Positions 1-8,263 of a stretch of 48,477 bases of DNA are shown here, piece after piece. Location: NCBI GenBank assembly GCA_038880255.1, contig JAVZSA010000006.1, forward strand, positions 1 to 48,477. Reading direction: 5' to 3'. The DNA comes from ARK-15 sp038880255. Its GTDB lineage: Archaea; Thermoplasmatota; Thermoplasmata; Thermoplasmatales; ARK-15. The notes beneath the pieces are model-generated. The model was not told where the DNA came from. It did not search any database and worked only from the letters and a program-made list of their open reading frames with translations. Numbering within the stretch: the first letter of the stretch is position 1; each line of letters opens with the position of its first letter. Position numbers and translations under genes: made by a program.

Positions 1-286
1 TTCCAAAAAGGAATGGATCTCCACCTTTTAATCTTACCACATTTTTTCCCAATTTATAATATTTTTTTATAAGTTCATGAATTTCATTTTGTTTTTCATT
101 TGAGTCTTCACCCACCTTTTTACCCACCGGAATTTTTTTAATTTGTTTAGGTATAATCTTTATTATCCTTTTATCTACAAGTCTGTCATAGAGGACAACA
201 TCAGCCTTTTTTAATATTTTAATTGCTCCTACAGTAAGTAATTGTGGATCTCCAGGTCCTGCGCCCACCAAATACACTTTATTCAT
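1..286 (-). CDS. cobA: Uroporphyrinogen-III C-methyltransferase (SUMT), N-terminal part
   Basis: SUMT methylates uroporphyrinogen III twice with S-adenosylmethionine to give precorrin-2, the entry to siroheme, cobalamin and Ahb-type heme. About 95 residues are visible before the frame leaves the left edge. The frame opens MNKVYLVGAGPGDPQLLT, the family's N-terminal motif, and reaches the second motif RLKGGDPFLFG at the edge. The ATG at 286 lies inside the 3' end of hemC, an 8-bp overlap, so it is translated as the third gene of hemL-hemC-cobA. Known for the family: about 240-260 residues, sometimes fused to HemD. Because hemD is absent from the window, a fusion or a next gene to the left is possible, but I cannot see it. 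Confidence 0.93.
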   Translation of the reverse strand, partial: MNKVYLVGAGPGDPQLLTVGAIKILKKADVVLYDRLVDKRIIKIIPKQIKKIPVGKKVGEDSNEKQNEIHELIKKYYKLGKNVVRLKGGDPFLFG

Positions 287-1142
287 TGTACCACCTCTTG
301 AAATCATTCAACAATAAATCTAATTTATCAAGGCTAAAAAGTCTGTAAAAATCCATTCTTTTACCATTTTTTATAAAAGAGGCATGGAATCTCATATGAT
401 CGTTTTGATATACGGATATTATACCAAGTGAGGAATGGCACCCAGCATTTACTACTTTAAGTGCTTCGCGTTCCACCATTGTTTCCATATGTGAGATAAT
501 ATCATCTATACTTGATGCAATTTTAAAAAATTCATCATCCCTTGTTATTACAGCAATAGCCCCCTGATTTGGCTGTGGTACAAAAATATCCTTGTCAAGT
601 GTTTCACCAACAATATTTATCCCAAGTCTTTCAAGTCCTACCTTTGCCACCACAATTCCGTCATATTCACCATTGTTATATTTTCTAATTCTTGTGTCAA
701 GATTCCCTCTCAGGTCCACCACTTCCAAATCAGGTCTTAAAAATTTTATAAAATCTCTACGTCTTTGACTTGAGGTACCTATTTTTGCACCTTCTGGAAG
801 AGAGAAAAAGGAGAATTTTGAAACAAGAAAATCTTCCACAGGACCTCTTTTTAATACAGCTGAAATCTTTAACCCTTTTTCAATTGTTGTGGGATAATCC
901 TTCATTGAATGGACTGCCATATCTATTTCATTATTGAGCAATGCCTTATCCAATTCCTTTGTAAATATACCAAAACCGTTGGAAAATCTTAAAGGAATAT
1001 CAAAATAATCCCCCTTACTTTTTATTTTTATTATTTCTGTTTGAAAACCTTTTTTAATCAATAAATCTTCCACAATTTTTGCCTGTGCAATTGCAAGATT
1101 ACTTCCTCTAGATCCTATTCTTATTTTCCCTAAGGAATTCAT
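279..1142 (-). CDS. hemC: Porphobilinogen deaminase (hydroxymethylbilane synthase)
   Basis: Cytosolic enzyme that polymerises four porphobilinogens into hydroxymethylbilane. The protein has 287 residues, close to the usual 290-310. It starts MNSLGKIRIGSRGSNLA and has the HSMKD motif with catalytic Asp82, the Arg-rich cofactor loop SSQRRRD (124-130) and the dipyrromethane-cofactor Cys235. The cofactor loop reads AGCHSSLG rather than the usual GGCxxPxG, so the Gly and Pro around the Cys have changed. It overlaps hemL by 35 bp upstream and cobA by 8 bp downstream, implying coupled translation. The C-terminal domain after Cys235 is short, about 50 residues. Confidence 0.95.
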   Translation of the reverse strand: MNSLGKIRIGSRGSNLAIAQAKIVEDLLIKKGFQTEIIKIKSKGDYFDIPLRFSNGFGIFTKELDKALLNNEIDMAVHSMKDYPTTIEKGLKISAVLKRGPVEDFLVSKFSFFSLPEGAKIGTSSQRRRDFIKFLRPDLEVVDLRGNLDTRIRKYNNGEYDGIVVAKVGLERLGINIVGETLDKDIFVPQPNQGAIAVITRDDEFFKIASSIDDIISHMETMVEREALKVVNAGCHSSLGIISVYQNDHMRFHASFIKNGKRMDFYRLFSLDKLDLLLNDFKRWYNE

Positions 1143-2370
1143 AAATTGTCATCCCCAATTTATTTATTTCATTCTTTTTATGTTTAAAACTGAAGAATAA
1201 TGATTCAAATTGTGATGGAGGCACATAAATAGATTTTTTAAGGAAATGTTTGAACAATTCAAAATATGTTTTTGAATCACTCTTCATTGCCTCCTCATTA
1301 TTTCTTACAATATCGTTAAAAAATATTTGAAACATTCCACCTAAACCATTTAAAACCACTTTTGAATTAAAATCTTCTTTTGCATCATTCACGTATTTTT
1401 CTATAATCTTTAAATATTCATAAAATAAATTATAATCCTTTGTTTTTAATGAATTCAATGTGGCAATTCCTGCAGTTACTGAAAGTGGATTTCCAGAATA
1501 TGTACCTGCCTGGTAAACCTTACCCAAGGGGGAAATCATCTCCATAATATCCTTTCTTCCGCCAAAAAGTGCAAATGGTAAACCACCGCCAATTATTTTT
1601 CCCAGTATTATTAAATCTGGTCTTATTTTATAATATTGTGAAGCTGTGCCAAAATGAAGCCTGAAACCTGTTATTACCTCATCCATTATTAAAAGTGAAT
1701 CATATTTTTCAGTTATTTCCCTTAAAAATTTTAAATACTCATTTTCTGGAGGAATAACACCAATATTACCTAAAACAGGCTCTGTTATGATAAGTGCAAT
1801 TTCATTTCCATTTTCTCTAAAAATTTTCTCAATAGATTGAAAATCATTGTATTCTGTAAGCATTGTAAATTTTGATGTTTCATCAGGTATTCCAGGCGAT
1901 GATGGAATACCGACTGCTCCACTTCCGGATGATACAAGAACATAATCGTGAGACCCATGGAATCCCCCCTTCATTTTAACAATTTTTTTCCTTCCTGTAT
2001 AGGCTCTGCCCAATCTAATTGCATGCATTGTTGCCTCTGTTCCCGAACTTGTAAACCTCATCATTTCAATACCTGTATATTTAGAAATCATTTCTCCATA
2101 TTTTACTTCAAGTTCAGTGGGTGCACCATAAATCCATCCCTTTTCCAATTGCTCATTTAATTTTTCTTTAATTTCTCTAGGTGAATGCCCTAAAATTAAT
2201 GGCCCATAAGCAAGACAATAATCCACATAGGATTTACCATCCACACTGTAAATTTTACTCCCTTTTCCATGTGAAATAAATATCGGATAGGGAGGATAAT
2301 ATCTTACAGGGGAATTAACGCCTGCAGGGAATATTTTTCTTGATCTATTAAAAAGTTTTTTTGAATCCAT
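1108..2370 (-). CDS. hemL: Glutamate-1-semialdehyde 2,1-aminomutase
   Basis: PLP enzyme converting glutamate-1-semialdehyde to 5-aminolevulinate, the second step of the C5 pathway after HemA. The 420 residues match family length. It has the N-terminal signature FPAGVNSPVR, the phosphate-binding SSGTEA (108-113), Asp230 of MDEVITGFR and the Schiff-base Lys258 in LGKIIGGG. It is the first gene of the leftward hemL-hemC-cobA unit, divergent from ahbC. A TATA-like stretch centred near 2395 is about 25 nt from the ATG, so the mRNA is probably leaderless. A 19-bp palindrome (2364-2382) covers the start codon. Confidence 0.96.
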   Translation of the reverse strand: MDSKKLFNRSRKIFPAGVNSPVRYYPPYPIFISHGKGSKIYSVDGKSYVDYCLAYGPLILGHSPREIKEKLNEQLEKGWIYGAPTELEVKYGEMISKYTGIEMMRFTSSGTEATMHAIRLGRAYTGRKKIVKMKGGFHGSHDYVLVSSGSGAVGIPSSPGIPDETSKFTMLTEYNDFQSIEKIFRENGNEIALIITEPVLGNIGVIPPENEYLKFLREITEKYDSLLIMDEVITGFRLHFGTASQYYKIRPDLIILGKIIGGGLPFALFGGRKDIMEMISPLGKVYQAGTYSGNPLSVTAGIATLNSLKTKDYNLFYEYLKIIEKYVNDAKEDFNSKVVLNGLGGMFQIFFNDIVRNNEEAMKSDSKTYFELFKHFLKKSIYVPPSQFESLFFSFKHKKNEINKLGMTIYEFLRENKNRI

Positions 2371-2382
2371 ATATTATGGATT
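2364..2382. promoter_or_regulatory. Palindrome over the hemL start codon, candidate operator
   Basis: Arms AATCCATA (2364-2371) and TATGGATT (2375-2382) are perfect reverse complements around a 3-nt spacer. The hemL ATG (2370-2368) lies in the left arm, and the predicted start of transcription falls in the same place. A dimeric repressor bound here would block initiation. That function is inferred. Confidence 0.5.
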
Positions 2383-2385
2383 ATA

Positions 2386-2423
2386 ACATTTTTTATTTAA
2401 AATGTTTCAGTAAATTTTTATAT
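2386..2423. promoter_or_regulatory. Divergent TATA elements for hemL and ahbC
   Basis: On the minus strand, TTTTAAATAAAA is centred near 2395, about 25 nt before the hemL ATG. On the plus strand, AAATTTTTATAT (2412-2423) is centred about 28 nt before the ahbC ATG at 2445. Both spacings fit archaeal TATA boxes serving leaderless transcripts. Confidence 0.55.
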
Positions 2424-2444
2424 CATTAAATATTTAAAAGTTTT

Positions 2445-3638
2445 ATGATTGCCATCAATCAATTACTTTTTAAATCAGGAACAGTTAGTAGAAACATTGA
2501 TGAGGAAAGATTTAAGTATGAAACAGATCCTAGCTTGCTTAGATATACAAAAAATAATTTGGCAGTACTATTTTGGAACTTAACCATAAAATGTAATCTT
2601 AATTGTATTCACTGTTATGCAAATGCTAATTTTTCAAAATCACCTGGTGAGCTCGAAAAACATGAAATATTCAGTACAATAGATGATTTAAAAGGGATGG
2701 GTCTTCCAGTGGTGATTTTATCAGGGGGAGAACCAATGCTCCACGAAAATATATATGAAATTTCAAAATATTTGGATCAATCAAATATTAGGGTAACACT
2801 TTCTTCAAATGGAACTGTAATAGATGAAAAATCAGCATTTAAACTAGCAGAATCTGGCGTTAAATATGTTGGTATAAGTCTTGACGGTTATGGCGAAAAA
2901 AATGATTATTTTAGGGGTGTGAAAGGTGCATTTGAGAAAGCGGTCTCTGGTTTAAAATATGTTAAGGATGCAGGTATGCTGAGTGGTATTAGATTTACAG
3001 TAACAAAATATAATATAGATGATTTACCAAAGGTTTTTGAGCTTGGGAAGGAAATCGGTATAGATAGATTTTGTTTATACCATTTGGTACCTGCTGGTAG
3101 ATCTACTAGGGATCAAGATATAGACAATAAAAAGAGAAGGGAAGTAATAGATTATTTAATAAATAAAACTATTGAAATCCATGATAATAAAATTGAGATG
3201 GAAGTTCTTACAGTTGATAATCCTGCAGATGGTGTTTATTTGCTCCTAAAATTAATAAAAGAAAATGATAGTAGGGCTAAGGATGTTTATAAACTATTAA
3301 AGAAAAGAGGAGGAGATAATTCAGGAATAAAGGCAGGAAATATTGATCCTTGGGGCAATGTTCACCCTAACCAATTTTGGTGGGATTATGTTATGGGAAA
3401 TGTGAGAAGAGAAAAATTTAGTGAAATTTGGAATAGGGAAGATGGAATAATAAAGAATCTAAGAAGAGAAAAATCAAAATTACTTAAGGGTAAATGTTCA
3501 AGATGCAAATTTAAGGAAATTTGTGGAGGCTTTCGATTGAGAGCACTTAGGTATAACGGTGATTTGTGGGCTGAGGATCCGGATTGTTATTTAAATGAAA
3601 ATGAAATAAATTTTGATTTTGGAGGCAATACCTTATGA
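2445..3638 (+). CDS. ahbC: Radical SAM 12,18-didecarboxysiroheme deacetylase
   Basis: In the siroheme-dependent route AhbC removes the two acetate side chains of 12,18-didecarboxysiroheme, giving Fe-coproporphyrin III. The protein has 397 residues, as usual for AhbC. The radical-SAM cluster is Cys50-x3-Cys54-x2-Cys57 (CNLNCIHC), followed by the SAM-binding GGEP motif near residue 95. The C-terminus has a SPASM-like Cys set: Cys351, Cys354, Cys360 and Cys381. It is the first gene of the rightward heme operon and probably leaderless. Its last 4 bp (ATGA) overlap the start of ahbD. The AhbC/AhbD assignment rests on order, the HCY versus HCRA motif and the neighbours; both belong to one superfamily. 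Confidence 0.9.
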   Translation: MIAINQLLFKSGTVSRNIDEERFKYETDPSLLRYTKNNLAVLFWNLTIKCNLNCIHCYANANFSKSPGELEKHEIFSTIDDLKGMGLPVVILSGGEPMLHENIYEISKYLDQSNIRVTLSSNGTVIDEKSAFKLAESGVKYVGISLDGYGEKNDYFRGVKGAFEKAVSGLKYVKDAGMLSGIRFTVTKYNIDDLPKVFELGKEIGIDRFCLYHLVPAGRSTRDQDIDNKKRREVIDYLINKTIEIHDNKIEMEVLTVDNPADGVYLLLKLIKENDSRAKDVYKLLKKRGGDNSGIKAGNIDPWGNVHPNQFWWDYVMGNVRREKFSEIWNREDGIIKNLRREKSKLLKGKCSRCKFKEICGGFRLRALRYNGDLWAEDPDCYLNENEINFDFGGNTL

Positions 3639-4645
3639 ATTTTAAAGAGGATCCTGTTGTAGTATTTCTCGAAGTTACACGTGCATGCTTGCTTGCCTGT
3701 AGACATTGTAGGGCAAATGCAAATCCAAAAAGAAATCCATTGGAATTAACCATAAAAGAATTTAAGGAAATTGGGGAAAAGATGGGAAAATTCAACAACA
3801 GACCACTCATAATAATTACAGGCGGTGACCCACTAATGCGTGAAGATATCTTTGAAATTATAGATATATTCAAAGAAATGGATTTTTCCATTGCAATTTC
3901 CTTCAGTGGTACTGCACTTGCTACAGAAGAAAGATTAAATGAAATATCGAAAAATGTAAAAACTGTTGCAATAAGTTTGGATGGTAGTAATGAAAATGTC
4001 CATGATGGTTTTAGAAATGTTAAAGGAACATTTGAAACATCGATGAAAATTATCAAATATTTAAAGGGTAAGGTGAATGTTCAAATAAATACCACTCTAA
4101 GTAAATATAACTATAATGATTTTAGAAATATATTGAATATAATAAAAAATGAATCAATAAAATCTTGGGACATCTTTTATATTGTACCAACAGGAAGAGC
4201 AAATGAAGATCTCCTTTTGGATAAATATGATGTTTATCAATCTCTTGAATTTTTATATTCCACACAAATAAATGAAAAAATAAGAATTAAAACCACTGAA
4301 GCTCCATTCTACAATAGATTTAAAATGGAGAGAAATCAGCATGTTGTAGTGGATGAGAATGGATATGGTGTAACTGATGGAAGGGGTACTTTATTCATTT
4401 CTCATATTGGGGAAATATATCCAACAGGATTTATTCCAATTGTTGCAGGTAATGTAAGAAAAGATGATTTGGTAAATATCTATAGAAAGTCAAAAATTTT
4501 CAATGAATTAAGGGAACCAAGTTTGTTAAAGGGTAAGTGTTCAAAATGCATGTTTAAAAATGTGTGTGGTGGTTCGAGATCAAGAGCCTATGCACACACT
4601 GGCGATTACCTTCAGGAAGACCCCCTATGCCCATTTGAGGTGTAA
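3635..4645 (+). CDS. ahbD: Radical SAM heme b synthase (Fe-coproporphyrin III decarboxylase)
   Basis: AhbD oxidatively decarboxylates two propionates of Fe-coproporphyrin III to vinyls, giving heme b. Its radical-SAM motif is Cys18-x3-Cys22-x2-Cys25 followed by RA, the form seen in AhbD and related BA_1875-type proteins. The SAM-binding GGDP follows near residue 65. The C-terminal auxiliary Cys set is Cys302, Cys305, Cys311 and Cys332. At 336 residues it is slightly shorter than many AhbD proteins. The ATG at 3635 overlaps the ahbC stop (ATGA) and has GGAGG 10 nt upstream. The downstream ahbA starts 5 nt after its stop. Confidence 0.88.
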   Translation: MNFKEDPVVVFLEVTRACLLACRHCRANANPKRNPLELTIKEFKEIGEKMGKFNNRPLIIITGGDPLMREDIFEIIDIFKEMDFSIAISFSGTALATEERLNEISKNVKTVAISLDGSNENVHDGFRNVKGTFETSMKIIKYLKGKVNVQINTTLSKYNYNDFRNILNIIKNESIKSWDIFYIVPTGRANEDLLLDKYDVYQSLEFLYSTQINEKIRIKTTEAPFYNRFKMERNQHVVVDENGYGVTDGRGTLFISHIGEIYPTGFIPIVAGNVRKDDLVNIYRKSKIFNELREPSLLKGKCSKCMFKNVCGGSRSRAYAHTGDYLQEDPLCPFEV

Positions 4646-4649
4646 ACTT

Positions 4650-5117
4650 ATGGATGATTTGGATAGAAAAATTTTGGAAAGAATACAAAAAGAATTCCCC
4701 ATTGCAATGGATCCTTACAGTATTATTTCGGAAGAATTGCAAATAAGTAGGGAGGAATTAATTAAAAGAATTAGAAATTTACAAAATATGGGAATAATTA
4801 AAAAAATAATTCCAATCATGACCGAAAAATACTATAGGAATATTCATAGATCATTGATAGGCATATCTGTGGATGAATTGGATGTGGAAAATATCTCATC
4901 TTATTTGAGAAAAAGAAATGAGATTACACATATTTACTTGAGGGAAAATTTTTACAACATTTGGTTCACATTCTTAACAAATGATGAAGAATCATTAAAA
5001 AGATTCGAAAATGAATTTTTAAAGAGTGAAAAAATAAAAAAGTACATAATACTCAATAGTGAAGTTTCCTACAAACTTAATGTAAAGTTTAAGGTGAGTG
5101 GGAATGGAGATCCTTAA
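4650..5117 (+). CDS. ahbA: Siroheme decarboxylase subunit A (Lrp/AsnC-like)
   Basis: AhbA and AhbB together decarboxylate siroheme to 12,18-didecarboxysiroheme. The protein has 155 residues: an N-terminal winged-helix-like domain (MDDLDRKILERIQ onward) and a ferredoxin-like half with the diagnostic ITHIYLRENFYNIWFT, matching the family's THxYLRxHxYNLWFT. The start at 4650 is chosen over an in-frame extension inside ahbD because GAGGTG lies 7 nt upstream and the canonical N-terminus begins there. It overlaps ahbB by 14 bp. Such genes are often misannotated as Lrp regulators; the operon makes the enzyme role far more likely. Confidence 0.9.
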   Translation: MDDLDRKILERIQKEFPIAMDPYSIISEELQISREELIKRIRNLQNMGIIKKIIPIMTEKYYRNIHRSLIGISVDELDVENISSYLRKRNEITHIYLRENFYNIWFTFLTNDEESLKRFENEFLKSEKIKKYIILNSEVSYKLNVKFKVSGNGDP

Positions 5118-5550
5118 TAGATTAAGGCAAGGGATAAGGATAAGTGAGGATCCATTTGGTGAACTTGCTAAGGAAATGGGCATTGAAAAGAAGGAGTTAA
5201 TCGATGAAATTCTTAAATTAAGAGATGAAAAAATAATTAAAGGAATGAGGGTACTTTTAGATCAAAATGCTCTGGGTTATAAAGTAAATGCCTTGATAGC
5301 CATGAGAATGGAAGAATGTGAATGTGAATATTTTTTGAAAAATCCAAATATTTCACATTTTTATAAAAGGAAGCCTGATAAGGATTTTCCATACAATTTT
5401 TATGCAATGGTCCATTGCCCTACTGAGAAATGTCTTAACGATATTTTATTATACTTAAATGAAAAAAATATACCACATGTTGTGATGAGAACAATAAAAA
5501 ATTTGAAAGGTGATGATTATGTATTTACCAATAATGTTGAAAATAGATAA
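5104..5550 (+). CDS. ahbB: Siroheme decarboxylase subunit B (Lrp/AsnC-like)
   Basis: Partner of AhbA. The protein has 148 residues and shows the AhbB signature ISHFYKR followed by FPYNFYAMVH, matching the SHxYxR...WPYNLFxMxH pattern in which the His/Arg residues line the siroheme site. The ATG at 5104 is preferred to the GTG at 5098 because AAGGTGA (5092-5097) is then spaced correctly. It overlaps the ahbA end by 14 bp and the next gene by 32 bp. Neighbouring AhbA and both radical SAM enzymes make the assignment firm. Confidence 0.9.
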   Translation: MEILNRLRQGIRISEDPFGELAKEMGIEKKELIDEILKLRDEKIIKGMRVLLDQNALGYKVNALIAMRMEECECEYFLKNPNISHFYKRKPDKDFPYNFYAMVHCPTEKCLNDILLYLNEKNIPHVVMRTIKNLKGDDYVFTNNVENR

Positions 5551-6133
5551 ATTAAAAATAACAGTATTTGGAGGTGGAAAAGTAGCTTTAAGAAAAATAA
5601 AATTGTTCGAAGGTGCGGATATAACAGTTATATCGGAATCTGTGGACGAGGAGGTAAAAAAAATTGCAAAAAATATAATTTATAAGAGAATAATGGAAGA
5701 AAATGATGTAATTGAATATATAAAAAATTCAAATTTTCTAATTATCTCAACTGACAATAAGGAAATTAATAAAAGGCTAATGATGCTTTGTGAAAAGGAG
5801 AATAAAATATACAATGCTGTGGATGATAGGGAAAGTGTTTCAATATTTCCATCATTTTTCAAAGAAAATGATATAATTGTGGCTTTCTCCACATCAGGTA
5901 AGGCGCCTGCAGTTGCAAGATTATTGAAAGAGAAAGCCAGATTATATTCAAAGGCATTAGATGTAATTGAGAAAATAAGGGGCGAAATTTCTCATGATGA
6001 ACTAAAGAGAAGGGAGTTTTTTGATACACTTTTAAAAGATGATAAATTCTTATATTTTATTGAAAATGGAGATAATGTAAATGCATATTTATACTCCATT
6101 GAATTATGGAGGAATAAATATGAAACTAATTAG
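5519..6133 (+). CDS. Precorrin-2 dehydrogenase / sirohydrochlorin ferrochelatase (Met8/SirC/CysG-N family)
   Basis: Supplies siroheme to AhbAB by oxidising precorrin-2 with NAD and, in the bifunctional members, inserting iron. The protein has 204 residues and starts MYLPIMLKIDKLKITVFGGG, the family N-terminus: 'MYLP' followed by a Rossmann GGGKVALRK. A further motif, FSTSGKAPAVAR, matches the conserved STxGxxPxxAR. The ATG at 5519 is preferred to GTG 5510 and ATG 5513 because GGTGA sits 5 nt upstream and the family starts there. It overlaps ahbB by 32 bp and hemA by 14 bp. Whether it chelates iron or only dehydrogenates cannot be told from sequence alone. Confidence 0.88.
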   Translation: MYLPIMLKIDKLKITVFGGGKVALRKIKLFEGADITVISESVDEEVKKIAKNIIYKRIMEENDVIEYIKNSNFLIISTDNKEINKRLMMLCEKENKIYNAVDDRESVSIFPSFFKENDIIVAFSTSGKAPAVARLLKEKARLYSKALDVIEKIRGEISHDELKRREFFDTLLKDDKFLYFIENGDNVNAYLYSIELWRNKYETN

Positions 6134-7262
6134 TGTAATTGCAACATACAGGCAAATGAACCTTCAGGATTTAGAATTATGGAATTCAATCCATGATGAT
6201 TATCTAAATAAAATTCTAAAGGAAAATGCTAAGGAATATATAATATTAAAAACATGCAATAGATTTGAAATTTACGCAATATTAAAGGAAAATGGAAAGG
6301 TAAAAAATCTATTAGATTTGGGTCCAAATGGGAAAATTCTTGAAGGTACTGAAGTAATTAAACATATAATTGAGGTATCTTCCGGTATGGATTCTATGAT
6401 ACCTGGAGAACAGGATATTCAAAGGCAAGTGAAAGAAGCGCTTGAAAATTCTATAAAAAAAGGCACATCTGGAAAACTTTTGAATTATCTATTTATGCGT
6501 GCAATAAATGTTTCAAAGGAAATAAGATCAAAAACTAAAATAAGTAATGGAATTGTTTCACTCCCTCAAGCATCTGTAAAAATTGTTGAATCCATATTAA
6601 ATTCTGGTAAAGTAGCTATTCTTGGTACAGGTAGAGTGGCAAATACACTTCTCAAATATTTGCCTGAAAAATACCAGGTTGATGTTTTTGGAAGAAATGT
6701 AAATAAAATGAAAATCATTGAAAGAAGTTATAATGTTAAAACATATGATATAAATAAAATAAAGGAAAATATGGAGAATTACGATGCAATATTCTCTGCA
6801 TTAAGGATGGACGGTATAATTCTTTCTAAGGATGATTTTTTATCCAAAAAACCAACAATAATTGTTGATTTAGGAAATCCAAGGAATGTGGAAAATCCTG
6901 GTAATAGATATTTTATAGACCTTGAATATCTTAAGGAATATGTATCTAAGAATATTTCAATTAGAATTTTGGAAATGGAGAAGGCTAAGAAAATAATAGA
7001 TATGAAATTAAAAGGAATTGAAAAAAAATTATGGAACTATGATGTGGAGGAATTAATTGCCTCAATTTATAAGAGGGCAGAAAAAATTAAAGAGGAGGAA
7101 ATTAATGAATTAATGAAATATTTAGATTCAAATGAAATGGATAAGATAGAAAAATTTGCAAATTCAATGATTAAAAAAATGTATGATAAAATGGTAGAAA
7201 ATTTAAGAAAAAGTGAATATGATATTAATTTAATTGAAAAATTGAAAGAAATATTGGGGTGA
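6120..7262 (+). CDS. hemA: Glutamyl-tRNA reductase
   Basis: NADPH-dependent reduction of glutamyl-tRNA(Glu) to glutamate-1-semialdehyde, the first committed step of tetrapyrrole synthesis; HemL takes the product. The 380 residues are a little short for the family (about 400-420). The catalytic Cys46 sits in LKTCNRFEIYA, then come GMDSMIPGEQDI and the Rossmann motif AILGTGRVANTL. The C-terminal helical dimerisation domain is rich in Lys/Glu. The ATG at 6120 follows ATGGAGG, overlapping the previous gene's end by 14 bp. It is placed near the end of the operon although it acts first. Confidence 0.95.
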   Translation: MKLISVIATYRQMNLQDLELWNSIHDDYLNKILKENAKEYIILKTCNRFEIYAILKENGKVKNLLDLGPNGKILEGTEVIKHIIEVSSGMDSMIPGEQDIQRQVKEALENSIKKGTSGKLLNYLFMRAINVSKEIRSKTKISNGIVSLPQASVKIVESILNSGKVAILGTGRVANTLLKYLPEKYQVDVFGRNVNKMKIIERSYNVKTYDINKIKENMENYDAIFSALRMDGIILSKDDFLSKKPTIIVDLGNPRNVENPGNRYFIDLEYLKEYVSKNISIRILEMEKAKKIIDMKLKGIEKKLWNYDVEELIASIYKRAEKIKEEEINELMKYLDSNEMDKIEKFANSMIKKMYDKMVENLRKSEYDINLIEKLKEILG

Positions 7263-7266
7263 AAGT

Positions 7267-8238
7267 ATGTTCCCTACTACAAGGATGAGAAGATTGAGAA
7301 TGAACAATTTATTGAGAGAAATGGTTCAGGAAACAGAGATAAATCTGAATGATTTAATATATCCCATATTCATAGATGAAAACATAAAGGAAAAAAGGGG
7401 TATTGGTTCAATGCCTGGGATTTTCAGGTATCCAATAGAGGAAATACCAAATATAGCCAATGAAATTGAATCTCTCGGTCTTAAGGCAGTTTTACTTTTT
7501 GGCATACCAAATTATAAGGATGAGTTTGCCACATCCGCATACAAAGAAAATGGTGTAATTCAAAGGGCAATAAGAAAATTCAAAGAAAGTTCAAAATTAT
7601 TTGTTATTGCAGATTTATGTATGTGTGAGTATACCTCCCATGGTCATTGTGGTGTTGTTGAAAAAGGAAATATTTTGAATGATAAAACACTTGAAATCTA
7701 TAAAAAAATAGCAATAAGTTATGCAAAAAGTGGTGTTGATATGGTAGCACCCAGTGGAATGATGGATGGGCAAGTAGGGGCAATAAGAAATGCACTTGAT
7801 TCTGAAGGTTATGAATATTTGCCCATAATGGCATACAGTGCTAAATTTTCCTCCTCACTTTTTTCACCCTTTAGGGAAGCTGCAGAATCATCTCCACAAT
7901 TTGGAGATAGAAAGAGTTATCAGATGAATTTTGCAAATTCACGGGAGGCAATGAGAGAAATTGAACTGGATATTGAAGAAGGTGCAGATATTATTATGGT
8001 AAAACCTGCAATGTTCTATCTTGATATTATTAAAATGGCCAGGGAATCATTTAATTTGCCAATAGCAGCATATAATGTTAGTGGTGAGTATTCAATGGTG
8101 AAATTTGCTGCAAATAATGGCGCATTAGATGAAATGTTAGTTGTAAATGAAATATTAACATCAATAAAAAGGGCAGGTGCTGATTTAATAATCACATATC
8201 ACGCCATGGATTTTGCTAAATGGAAGAACAATATTTAA
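7267..8238 (+). CDS. hemB: Porphobilinogen synthase (5-aminolevulinate dehydratase)
   Basis: Condenses two 5-aminolevulinates to porphobilinogen. The 323 residues match family length. The N-terminus MFPTTRMRRLR is canonical. Schiff-base lysines are Lys193 (MAYSAKFSS) and Lys246 (IMVKPAMFYLD). A zinc-type Cys triad is present (Cys118, Cys120, Cys128 in DLCMCEYTSHGHC), so this is a zinc-dependent form rather than the Asp/Mg form. It starts 4 nt after hemA with GGGGTGA as ribosome-binding site. It is the last gene of the rightward heme operon. Confidence 0.96.
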   Translation: MFPTTRMRRLRMNNLLREMVQETEINLNDLIYPIFIDENIKEKRGIGSMPGIFRYPIEEIPNIANEIESLGLKAVLLFGIPNYKDEFATSAYKENGVIQRAIRKFKESSKLFVIADLCMCEYTSHGHCGVVEKGNILNDKTLEIYKKIAISYAKSGVDMVAPSGMMDGQVGAIRNALDSEGYEYLPIMAYSAKFSSSLFSPFREAAESSPQFGDRKSYQMNFANSREAMREIELDIEEGADIIMVKPAMFYLDIIKMARESFNLPIAAYNVSGEYSMVKFAANNGALDEMLVVNEILTSIKRAGADLIITYHAMDFAKWKNNI

Positions 8239-8243
8239 AAACC
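8229..8243 (+). promoter_or_regulatory. TATA element of the MscS gene
   Basis: ATATTTAAAA, just at the hemB stop, is centred about 28 nt before the ATG at 8264. It makes the MscS gene a separate, leaderless unit and argues against longer in-frame starts inside hemB. Confidence 0.55.
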
Positions 8244-8263
8244 TGTTATCATATTATATTATT

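Noticed and set aside
3547..4056. Long open frame antisense to ahbD
   Set aside because: It mirrors the conserved radical SAM coding sequence and has no family motif or promoter of its own.
4560..4649. Possible 30-residue N-terminal extension of ahbA
   Set aside because: It lies entirely inside ahbD in another frame, lacks family similarity, and the ATG at 4650 has a well-spaced GAGGTG.
4650..5550. Two Lrp/AsnC transcription regulators
   Set aside because: Their C-terminal halves carry the siroheme decarboxylase motifs (THIYLREN..., FPYNFYAMVH) and they sit between ahbD and the siroheme synthase gene.
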